DNA of 64,000 bases from Notospermus geniculatus (lineage: Eukaryota; Nemertea; Pilidiophora; Heteronemertea; Lineidae), in the NCBI GenBank assembly GCA_002633025.1, contig NMRB01000091.1, positions 458,603 through 522,602 of the forward strand. The letters run 5' to 3'. Shown piece after piece: positions 12,501 to 24,700 of the stretch. The stretch's first letter is position 1; every line of letters begins with the position of its first letter. The translations under genes and the position numbers were made by a program. Under the pieces are notes generated by a model. The model saw only the letters and a list, made by a program, of their open reading frames with translations, searched no databases and had not been told where the DNA came from.

Positions 12501-14240
12501 TCCCAGAATTGCCGTAATCAATATTTGTCTTAACTGAACAGGTTATTTACCACGCCCCTATTGCTGTTGTCAACAGTAACCTTGGAAACAAAACTGCGCT
12601 GTATTGATCTCATAAAGATAGGTAAAGTTGCCATAGAAACTACCCTGAGTTGCCAGCCCTCCTCTAACATTACTGGCCAGAAAGATAAAATACTAGTGTG
12701 CGATTCCGATCTTGAGACTACTGGAAACTTTGTATTCCTTTGCCTCTCTAGTGGTTGCACATACAGCTGATATAGTGTTTGAGTACATGTAATAGTTTGA
12801 AGTTTGATACCGCCCAGTACAATGCTCAAGGCCATTCCATTCATGTTATCAGTTGCATACATGTACCAAGTCGGACCTTGAATAATAAATGTTCCACCTG
12901 TTCCACGCAACCAACTAGCCTACATCAAGGAACAAAACCTTGCCATCTGCATTGTGCCTGTACCAGAACAGGTGGCACCATTTCAACTCTGGCCCAACCA
13001 CGGTTACCATTACATGTAGTAAGACCATGATCAAAATGCACGCTGTCTTGAAATCCAATATCCCAACTCTCTGAAGCCATGTACCGGTAGTTTGCTATTT
13101 TTGATGTCATGAAGTACATGTACATGCTTTTTCAGAGATTTTGCAGCCAGAGAGGCCAGGTCATAGATAGACGATAAACAAATAAATGGTACAGCAGGAC
13201 TTTGCTTTGCTCCCGAAATCCGCTTTTCAAACTAGAACAAGTGTTCACTTCACAATAAGCACAAAGACAGTTGGACATGTCCATTTACTTGTTCCCTTCT
13301 GCTTGGAAAAATATGAAATTGAACCTCGAAAGTGGATAACATGAGTTCACTCCTTGGTCCAATTATCCAAAGATCTGGCAGCAAAAGGATTTTCATCACC
13401 CCTCTTGGAGTTGTCATCTGAGAATATCTCTAAGGTATCAAGCAGAAAGAAGTCTAAAATTTGTCAAAGTGAGTATATATTCAGTGAATAAGTCTTCATC
13501 TCTTCAGAGTTCACCTGAAATGGGAGAAAGGAGAAAGTCAGTGGTGGTCACGTCTGTTCATTTGGGAACAAAAATGAAATCACTTCAGTAGATCATTTAC
13601 CAAATCAACAAATATCTGAAAAAAGCTTTGCAATACTACTAGCACAGACAGAGAGAATGACATCATGCCCACCCCATCACCTCAGTCTTCTAAAGTAACA
13701 TCACTATTACCGGTATCCCAATGCCTTTCCCAAACTTCTTACATTTACGTGTCAATCCTTTTTTTAAGAACATGCATTTTTGCCAAGACCCTGTTTCTAA
13801 AGCTTAACATGCATGTCAGGATATCACCGCATTATTGCATATGTGAGGGATGCATCATCATCATGGGTATTAGGCAAAATGCAGGAATGAAAAAGAAGCC
13901 CAGTAGGCTCACATCACAAATCTTGTTAAACAGCCTGAGGCTACATGTACCATGATGGGGTTTGTGTCGTAAGCACTGACCGAAGATTCATCTTCAACTG
14001 GGCAGGACGGGTAGCCAAATGAAAGCAATGCAATTCCAGTTGCCACATGCATAACATCACAACATTGAGACCGAAGAAAGGGTTCAGGATGAGGGGGTGC
14101 AGTTATTTACTCAGATGTTGACAGACACTGTCACACTGAGTCTCTCTGAACACTATCTCTTGCATAAAACACTACCGTAATTCCAAAACTGCTTTCTCAG
14201 TAAAACTACATGTAGGGGCCTATGTCTCAAGTGTGTCTGG

Positions 14241-14536
14241 CACAGGCCCGTAGCAGCCCTCTGATGAGTGGGGGGTCCCTAGCAGGGTCGGATCCAGGAT
14301 TGACAAAAAGGTTGGGTGCGTAGCTCGGCGGAGACGGTCAGGACGGGAAAGTGGAAGCCCAAAGGGGGGTCTGGGGGTGCTCCCCCATAAAAAAATTGAC
14401 AATTTAAGTGCTTTAGATGCATTTTCCTGGGATCTGAGAGCAAAAATGTGGACATATAAAATGGACATTTTGGCCAAGGCATTTTTGGCACAAAAAGTGG
14501 GGGGGCCTGGGACCCCCCGGCTGCTACGGGCCTGTG
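14241..14536. mobile_element. MITE with perfect 18-bp terminal inverted repeats
   Basis: CACAGGCCCGTAGCAGCC (14241-14258) is exactly inverted at 14519-14536. Inside lies a truncated GGATCC-type element (GGGTCGGATCCAGG near 14284) and the shared block ending GCATTTTCCTGGGATCTGAGAGC. This suggests a mosaic or nested element. Confidence 0.75.
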
Positions 14537-14897
14537 GCAGAAATTTCAAAGTTGGTATTAGGCCTATCTATCAAATGGTACTGACGTGACTGATGACTTA
14601 TGGCTGTTCAAGTAATGACAAGAAACTGAGATGTCTGGTAGTCCATGATGACCCGACTTCAAAAACTGACCTCCTGTATGAAGTTGGCCACAATCTAGCT
14701 CGGCCAATAGGGCTACATGTAGGCCCATATACAAAGTTGACCACTTGATCTGCCGAGATTTCTTAGAAGGTCTCGTGGATTTGAACAGTTATAGTACACC
14801 GAATAACGACACCCCCTCATTTGATGGCAAGAAGCCACAACTTACCAAGAGGAAATAAATGCAATATAGTACAGAACCTGTGAGTTCATCAGCTATG

Positions 14898-16134
<1,237 letters not shown>

Positions 16135-19112
16135 ATGTTACCAACAAAGGTGATCTGTAGTAAATTCCATGTGGTCTTTGCACAAAAAAATGGACTCCAA
16201 CATTTCCTGCGGCAGTTCCACTGCATGAAATGGATTTATTGCCGTAAATGCCAAAGTAAACAGAGATTTTCAGCAAAACTTTTCTGCTGCAAATATCAAG
16301 ATATTCACCAACTAGTTTCTACCAATGACTATGATGTGCACTCTACGGAAGAATGGCTGACCAAGTATCCAAAACTGACAGATCCCAAACTTCGGCCCAG
16401 TGTTTATATACTCGATCACGCACTTGCTGGTAGGTTGATTTTTGTTTGTACTTGTAGCAACTAAAATGAATGTTGGAGCCTTCTAAGAGATTATTTTTGT
16501 TCTACAAGAGTTGATAGTAGACTGATGTGTCCTATTTACCATGTGTCTACGTTTCAGGCGTAATTGTAGAAAAACTTGGAGGCAGGGATTTGTCAGATGA
16601 GAGGGCAGCATGGCTAGAGGTCAATCCAGGTACGGTATTTACGGGTAGTGTTACGTTTCCTGAATCCAAAGAATTTAAATCGTGTGCAGTGACATGAAGT
16701 ATTGTGATAAGCAGTTGTTGTGTAACGCCTTTACGGTGCCGGTAATGCTTTCAACTAACTTCACTTTTTCTTCATTACAGGACCTGGCATGGTGACCAGA
16801 GCGCTTCTTGATGCTGGTCTGCCTCAATTGATTGCAATAGAGCAACAAAATATGTTCAATCCTGAACTTGAGGTAAAGTAGACTTCAAGTACTGCTTCTC
16901 AGAAAACTTGTAGGTAATACTTATGTGCTGTATGCAACATCTTGGCAGTTCATGCTCTGTAAAATCTGATTACAGTAAAAGGTTGTATTCAACCTCCGTC
17001 ATATTATATTTTCAGGAAATCAAAGAACGGTATCCTGGAAGGTTTGAATATTTCAATAAAGATTTCTTCAGATATCCTTTTAGTGGGGACAAGTATTATG
17101 AACTCCTAAAACTCATGCCAGGATTATCTCCAAAATCTTTTACAGATGGTAAGTAAGTTGATGCCAAGTGATGTCTGCTTCACTTGGCCTTTGAAGGGAC
17201 AGACCTTAGAGGCTGCTTGCTATCGGGCTACTGATACATGTAGTACACCAACTACTTCACAGATGGCACCTGTAGTGAAAATAAATGGACATGAAGTGTA
17301 GGTCTGATGACACTAATACAACTCCAAAACTGGCCCAACGCAACCTGAAACAGTTCTTCCCAACAGTTCTTTCCTGTTTCAGACCCTCCCTTGAAGGTTA
17401 TCTGCCATACTGCTGGGAATTGGCTGAATGAGCGGAAGTTCACCCTGTCACTCCAGTACAAGTTGCTCCAGTGTAAAGATTCTATTTTCAGTCAAGGCCG
17501 GGTGCAGTTTATAACACTGGTATCCAGTTATGAACATATGGTGGGTTAATCAATTAGTTATAACCACATAGTGTGTTTGTCAGGTACGGTACCAATAGTC
17601 ATATTTAGTCGGTGATGGGGCTTTCCACAACGGCAGTCAGTATCCCACAACTGTCCAAGAATCCTTTATGGTGCACTTTCTGTAGACAACTTTGACAAGC
17701 AAATCGCACCCCCGGCTAGAATTCAAATGACTAACATGTGTTCCTCATCTCATGCTGTATTTTCTGGCACATGGTGGCTTTGACTTTATCCTGAGACTCT
17801 CCTTTTCAAAACACTGTCATCTGTGGACCTCTCAGAGTTTGCCCTCAGTTCAAAACGTGAAGGAAAAGATGCCTTCATTTAATGATCTGCATATGTCCAC
17901 ATTTCAGAATTTGACAGCTACCTTCCCATCCAAGTCATTTTATCGCCCCAAGAATGTGTTACAGCATCTCATGTTTGACACAGAGAGCTTGTTAAAGGTA
18001 AATATATCAGCAAGATAAGGTACGTGGATGCTAGCCTTGTGCTCTAACAGTTACTGTAGGTATTGCAAAAGTCAAAGAGACGAATTTCTTTCACATGGGT
18101 GATGTCTGACTCAAGATTTTTTGTTCCAGGTTCCAATAGAATATTTACACCCTGCCCCACTTATGAAAACTTACAAAGAAGAAAGAAAAAAGGTATGTAA
18201 CAGATCTTGCAAAGACACAGTAATTATATGCTTCATCCTTTCATACCGCTATGAGTTCAGAGTAGCAAGAGGGCCAGGAATCAATTTTCAGCTAATGTTG
18301 TAGGAGTCGCCTAACCTACATGTACCGGTACTTGCTTCTTTCAGAAACTGAAGAATGAACCTTTTGTGCTGTTGCGTCTTACACCTAAAAGGAACCTATT
18401 TGAGCAGGTCCTCCCAGCTGAGTATCTTGGGTTATTCAAATTCTACCTGAAGGAAATGTTGATCAAGAAGAAGGCCAGGTTGATCCCAAAAGTTGAGTAC
18501 GTATGGTGGTGAAATGTAATTTTAGAACAAGCATCACAAAGTATCTGTGTCTGACAGAAAAAGGAGTATCTTAGGTAGGCCTACATGTACATGTAAATCT
18601 GATAGTGTTTTTCATTTTGAAATTCTCAAAAGAATTGACATTAGGCTTACTAGGTTTACTGTGAACTGATTATCCACCAACAAAAGTGCTGATTCTCTGT
18701 CCTTTTCTTTCAGTTTTTGGTTCCCCAGTCGTGGTTTAGATCTTATCAAAGCTGGCTACTCAATGACAGACACGATTCAAGGCGTCAATCCTGATCACCT
18801 GCTTGATATATTCAAGGTATGAATCTCAATGTGTTGTTTATGTTTATTTAGGTCATTTCGCTCAGCTCCATTGCCTCCGCTCCAGGGTTAGAAAAGATAT
18901 GATGGAAGCGATGTCTTGAAGGTCCGATTCTGAGACGATGTTCTGGCTGCTGATGACCTTGTCTACTAGTTACACAGTGTTGTGTACCTAACTGTTACAG
19001 TGGAAATCTTTGCTTGCAGATGATTCTGACATGGCCAGAGTTGCATTCATCAAGTTTTTACTCAGAATATCGTGGCCAGCACAGTCATATGGAAGAAGAG
19101 CTACCGACATGA
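16135..19112 (+). CDS. TFB2M: TFB2M: mitochondrial transcription factor B2 / dimethyladenosine transferase-like
   Basis: Ten exons, all GT/AG and in phase: 16135-16429, 16558-16629, 16781-16872, 17016-17148, 17383-17540, 17908-17997, 18130-18192, 18345-18496, 18714-18816, 19020-19112. They encode 416 residues plus TGA, close to the family length. The basic, acid-poor N-terminus fits a mitochondrial targeting peptide. SAM-binding motif I is LEVNPGPGMVTRALLDAG (118-135), motif II is IAIEQ (140-144), and NKDFFRYP follows (167-174). LRLTPKRNLF (311-320) is a TFB2M-like block. The place of the catalytic NxPY-type motif reads VICHTAGNW, so it looks degenerate, as in TFB2M relative to TFB1M/KsgA. 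The known role is melting mitochondrial promoters with POLRMT. A further GTAAGT just after the stop leaves alternative 3' splicing possible. Confidence 0.9.
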
Positions 19113-20766
19113 CACCCAGTCAAGTCAAGGTAAGTTGCCCTTGGAAAAATTATCTATGCAATATGTCAAGGGGTGAGAGAGATAGCAAAATAGGAGTAGA
19201 GGGTCCCATACCACCACATTCGGAGTCTGCTGCAAAGAAGATAGCCGCTGATGTACATGACGAACTTCTGAAGTTGATGATCTTTCAATAGGAGCTGTCA
19301 ATGAGTTGACCAATAGGTGTCACTAGCCCAATTCAATGCATACACCGGACCCATTCATTCTTGATCGAGCATCAATCTTTTGGCAGTACGCGCGGCTGAC
19401 TGCTTCTATTGAGAGGAGTAAAACAATTGAAAATAAAGATAAAAAATCTTTATTAGCAAATAAAATATTGTAAGAAAATAATTGTGTTTCAAGTGATACA
19501 TTAAAATATGAGCGATAGTCTGATATGATCGGTAGATTTTTAAAATAAAATATTTGGCAGCTTTTGCAGTTATTGTGAATGATCAGTTTTGACATGTCCA
19601 AAGAAGACATTTGATGGATCAACTGTCCCCTTCATGCCCTTCACAGGACGTCTCAGCCGGGGGCATGAATGATGTCTGTTTCACATTAATTTTTGTGACC
19701 CTATCTATGAAAACCAGGCTCAAGCCTCCCTGGAGAAAATGCTGAATATTTAAAGAAATGATTACACCACAAAGGTTGAAGTTTTACAGCAACAAAGGGA
19801 GGCTATTCTTTCCGTGATAAGTCAATGGCCTAACAGAGTGGTCAAGATCCTTGTCACTGGGGAGTTCTGCCTATTGTAGACTGGGTCACATTAGCGTTAA
19901 CATTCTTCATCCTCTGTTTGGGAATGTCAAGTGATTAATTTTACATCACAGATCAATTTGACATCACAGGTCATAGCATGTTATGATTACAATTCGCTTG
20001 AAGAAAAATTGTGGGAGATACCCAGCTATAGCATGAATTTAAAGTAAAATCTTCAGGAATATTCGTTATTAGTTTTGTTAATTCTTTGCGCATTTTCGAC
20101 TATCTGAAAGGATTTCCATGCATTGCCATTAGCAACAATATTAAATCTTTAAAAAAAACTCTAGAATTGTTCATCTGGCGAGCCCATAAGATATAAAATG
20201 TTAATTTCTGTTATTCTAGAAATATCATAAGCCTCTCATTTAGAAGAGGAGAAATTTTCATTTCCATGTCTGTGTTAGTTTATGCCTCTCTCAAGTTGAG
20301 GAACATCATCAAAAGTACTTTAGAAATTTTCTGTTTCTGCAGAGTACTCAGACTTGATTACCAAAATATTCACGTTAAATTTAGTCCTGCTTTACGGGGA
20401 CAGATATATCGTCAATTCACCGCACTTTATATCCAAGGCAGATCAGATCTGAGGTTGTATCAGATCTCTGTTTCTTTTGATTTTCTTAGCTGGTTTCTTG
20501 GTGTAAACGTTGTTGGCAGTTGAGAACTTCTTAAGAAAAGTAAATACCCGGTACATGAATACTCGTAAACAGAGTAAACATCCATTCCCCCTGTCTTTGT
20601 CATCAATATTCACAGCCAAATATTCACAGCCACATTCTCAACACCCATTTGTCTAAAATTGGAGAGTAGGAAGATTTGAATTCAAAATTCTTTGCTGGTC
20701 TTGCTTTGGTACTGGAGACGTTCAGAATATAACACAGAATATCTGACATATATCAAAATAATGGTT
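19113..20766. other. Convergent intergenic region between TFB2M and the galaxin 3' end
   Basis: This holds the TFB2M 3' flank, a partial TCTCAATGGGCAA-family repeat at about 19288-19420, A/T-rich sequence, and from 20440 the first unit of the galaxin 3' duplication. No further exon was recognised. Confidence 0.4.
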
Positions 20767-21732
20767 CTACGTTCTCCGATGGTGTCTTGAATGTGACCTT
20801 CTACGGCAGCTTTTGCGCTTAGCCAGTATAAAATGCCCTCTACAACATTTTTGTGTCCTTTCATTGTAAATGTCCCATCCACAACATTTTTCATGTCGAG
20901 AAGAGTAGCGCCTGACAAGACCATCGCAGCATCGTTGGCGAGAAGGGTCATAGCTTTGGCGACTACAGTCATCTGTTGGCCTGCGAGTTCGTCTGTTTGG
21001 ACATCCTTGAGATTTTGGTGTTGCAGTCCTACCGCAGCATCTAAAAGACAGAATAAAATATAGTTTTCATTAAAAGGCGAAAGACCACCATTNAGATCAG
21101 ATCTGAGGTTGTATCAGATCTCTGTTTCTTTTGATTTTCTTAGCTGGTGTCTTGGTGTAAACGTTGTTGGCAGTTGAGAACTTCTTAAGAAAAGTAAATA
21201 CTCGGTACATGAATACTCGTAAACAGAGTAAACATCCATTCCCCCTGTCTTTGTCATCAATATTCACAGCCACATTCTCAACACCCATTTGTCTAAAATT
21301 GGAGAGTAGGAAGATTTGAATTCAAAATTCTTTGCTGGTCTTGCTTTGGTACTGGAGACGTTCAGAATATAACACAGAATATCTGACATATATCAAAATA
21401 ATGGTTCTACGTTCTCCGATGGTGTCTTGAATGTGACCTTCTACGGCAGCTTTTGCGCTTAGCCAGTATAAAATGCCCTCTACAACATTTTTCTGTCCTT
21501 TCATTGTAAATGTCCCATCCACAACATTTTTCATGTCGAGAAGAGTAGCGCCTGACAAGACCATCGCAGCATCGTTGGCGAGAAGGGTCATAGCTTTGGC
21601 GACTACAGTCATCTGTTGGCCTGCGAGTTCGTCTGTTTGGACATCCTTGAGATTTTGGTGTTGCAGTCCTACCGCAGCATCTAAAAGACAGAATAAAATA
21701 TAGTTTTCATTAAAAGGCGAAAGACCACCATT
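20440..21732. repeat. Tandem duplication of a galaxin terminal exon across a single-N join
   Basis: 20440-21092 and 21094-21732 are near-identical and meet at N21093. Each contains the same 274-nt terminal exon (20767-21040 and 21407-21680). Differences are a 14-bp indel (AAATATTCACAGCC), several substitutions and one missense change (TQKCC versus TEKCC). The pattern matches the duplication at 4236-6556 and points to two haplotypes placed in series. Confidence 0.85.
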
Positions 21733-24700
21733 TTTCGGAATGTTCAATAAAGGTTTACATCTAAGCCCTCCCAATTCAAGAAAAATGAAAAAATTGTTTA
21801 CTGCGGGCAAAAAGGTTGCAGGTCCATGAAGAAAAGAGTATGACACAATAGTCACATGAACAGATAATTTTCATCATAAAATTCCCAAGAAATAATCCCC
21901 AGATGTGATGAGGTGACAAAAGTTTCCATACGTCATCCAACTGAGGGAATCCCACAAGAATGATCCATCAACATCTCATCCTTTCAGGCATCAAACGTAC
22001 CTTAAGCTCTACTCAAAATTCCTCGACCCGGTACCCATTTTACTTGTCAATATACTATTCTTAATACTAAGCTTGATCTCAATGAATCACTGAATGATCT
22101 TTTGTCACTCAGAAATAAAGAAGAGTGGCATGACAGTTGAGAGACACTGAGCACCACATTCCACACGCCCCCGCAAATTTTGAAATTCCACTGCACCCAT
22201 TTCTAGGAGTGTTTTAGTCCAAGAGTTCTATTTTGGTCTGCTTTCCGTCATTGGTTTTTCCAAGTGGAATTTTGGGGCTAAATTTTTAACACATCTTATC
22301 AAAAAAAGAGGAACATGCATCGAAATGGAGAGTGAAGTTCCTCTTCCTCTTTGCATGTATAGCAAATACATGTGCTTTGATTGATGAGGGCACTTTTATT
22401 TTCATGTGTTCATTCATGTTCGTGCACTACAAGAATGAAAAACAGTGCGCTCATGAATTGCCCATTGAAAGCTAACTAGCACAAGAAAAATCTCACATGG
22501 AGATGTGCATCCTGGTTTTCCTACCCTCGAGTCAGTAGTTTCAATAAGACGATATCAATCCAAAAGAGCGCAGCACCTTACGGGGTCAGCGTCATGACGT
22601 CCCGCACGTCATTTCATGATGTCTTGAGGTGAGACGAAAAAAATAGATTGTTTCACGACGTCATGATCACTGAAACAACCAGATTTTTTTTCGAGTCACA
22701 TCATGCGTTCAGAAATGATGTGCGGGACGTCAAGACGCTGACCCTGTCAGGTGCTGCGCTCTTTTGGAGTGATAGAGTCTATTGTCAGTCTTTGATCCTA
22801 ATTGATTCTCTTGAACTGATTGATCAGGCTGTCTGTTCTGGACAAGAGCTATGCAAGACAAGTAGGGCCGTATTAAAAAAGGGTGTTTAAGACTTAGACC
22901 TGTAACTTCATCAAGTGAAGATACATGCGTCTAAGTCTTAAACACCCTTTTTTAATACGGCCCGTAGTGTTTTAGACATGGGCTATTCTAGACAAGTGCT
23001 GTTCTAGACATACTGTCCTAGACGAGCTGTTCTCGACGAGAGTTGTCTTTGACTAAGTCTTTCCTATGCAGGGTCCATATTCATAAACATACTTAAGTCA
23101 AAGTGTGATACTTATCTTTTGTGTTGAACAAAGGATAAATGTCGCACTCAGACTTAAGTAGTAGTTTTATGAATATCGGCACTGGAGTACCTAGAAAGCA
23201 GAAGGCTGCCTAGTCTGGTATATTGTCCATCTGTAAGTTTTTGACAGTAGCTAAGGATCAAGGTTGATGCTCACACAAAGAGCCATGGTGAATGACTGAA
23301 GAGTTTGGGTTACGTCAATGAAGTCACGATTGTCCTCCCGCCATGACGTGCTCATGCACTGACAACAGCTCAGGGATTTTCATGCCAGATTTCCCATCAT
23401 GAACTGATAACAGATCGGTCTTTGAGCCGTTTCTCATGCAGTCATGAAGAATAATTTCATTTTTAATAGCACACTGTCACATGTGAAAAGAATTCACTCG
23501 TGCCTGACCCTATTGAGTAACATTTTTTTTGACAAAGGAATTTGAACATCATTTCAGTTGTACAGACATATGAACAAGTTCAATGCCAGGATTACCCGTG
23601 TTATACCCCTTATATAATAATCAGATCTAATTGGGTTTTTTGGGCATGTTTGTCCTTCTGTGTAGCCTGGGGTCATGATCACTGAATATTCTGCAGGATT
23701 GAGGGGTGAGTGTCGAACTTGGCAACAACTCAGAGGTACTGGGTTCAAAGGTGCAAAGATACTCAAAGTACCAGCCTCAAAGCACTTTGAGGAATGCAGA
23801 GGCACCAGAGCTTCTAAGAAAAGACACCGAGAGGTGCCAGGTTCAGTGGCAATCTAAGGTAACAGAGTGTCATGAGCTTCTGAGATAACAAGAGGAAGCA
23901 ACTTCTTGAACCATCAAGGGTTCATGTCGCCACGCCTTCTGACAAGAGGTTCAAAGGCAGTCGGTCGGGCAGTAGTACCAGGTTCCAAACCCACAAGTGT
24001 CCAACCCAACCAGTCACCCTAATTCTTGGAGGAGCGAAAAACCCAAGTGTTGGTCATGTCAGCTTTAGTTGTCCTCCATATCTGTGTAGTCTATGACAGA
24101 AGGCTTATTGAATCCTGTCCTGCTCTTAGTCTATATCATAAGATGTCTGTTTGCATTCTTGCTTTGAAAAGATTGCATGATAATCTTCTTTCTTGTAATC
24201 CATGAGTCACGTTTCATTCAAATCCCACTCATTCTGTAAATTCCAACATGTCTGCAATGCCTGAGCCTGAGGGACCTGTCATGTATTGGCCTAACATTGG
24301 CATTGAATTCTAGACTGAATTCAGGACTATTGAAAACTTACATAAAATGATCTTTATTTTTCCCTTTTCTTAATCTACCCTTGCAGCAGAGATCTTCTTG
24401 TGTGTTGTATGCCCTCAGACCACAGCACGCTGTTGTCGACCCCTGTCTTTCATAAAGAATTCCTCTGCAGCATATATTAGTGGTAATATTGTAAGTTAGA
24501 CGACCACATGCAAAAAACTCTTGCTGCAACTGTCGGATATGTTCCTCATTGGAATGTCTTGAGTGGATGCTCCCGCCTCGGTCGCAGTACTGAAATTAAA
24601 AAGATGCAGCTGCTAGGAATCAGGGCTGCAGGTAGCGTTTGCATCATGAGAATATCCGAGGTTCTTAGCGCTCGCTCACGTCATCACTTCACACCACAGT

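Larger units (their letters stand above)
8521..14897 (-). other. Gene-poor stretch, possibly the long 3' UTR of the INAFM gene
   Basis: Six kilobases downstream of the INAFM stop contain no exon I can support. The longest frames (137 and 126 codons on the minus strand) show no domain. Repeats are sparse compared with the rest of the window: one gapped MITE (9348-9585), one compound MITE (14241-14536), and ACATGT repeats near 10801-10822. A minus-strand AATAAA lies at 8536-8531. The sparse transposons and A/T richness fit a long 3' UTR, but this is inference. Transcript data would be decisive. Confidence 0.3.
21733..24341. other. Galaxin intron filled with foldback elements
   Basis: Between the last two galaxin exons. 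It holds three strong inverted-repeat elements (22560-22767, 22865-22963, 23071-23178) and, next to the second, a run of GTTCTAGACA/GTCTAGAC-like repeats (about 22830-23050). No further exon was seen. Confidence 0.4.

Noticed and set aside
12530-12910. 126-codon minus-strand frame
   Set aside because: The composition is non-specific and no family motif is visible; chance frame.
19129-19134. GTAAGT donor just after the TFB2M stop
   Set aside because: Translation stops 17 bases earlier in the only open frame, so the coding region ends at 19112. A 3' UTR intron remains possible.
20682-21855. Minus-strand frames of 96 and 177 codons over the galaxin 3' duplication
   Set aside because: They are in the wrong frame. 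The true exon frame shows spaced Cys-Cys pairs and ends in TAG at 20767 or 21407.
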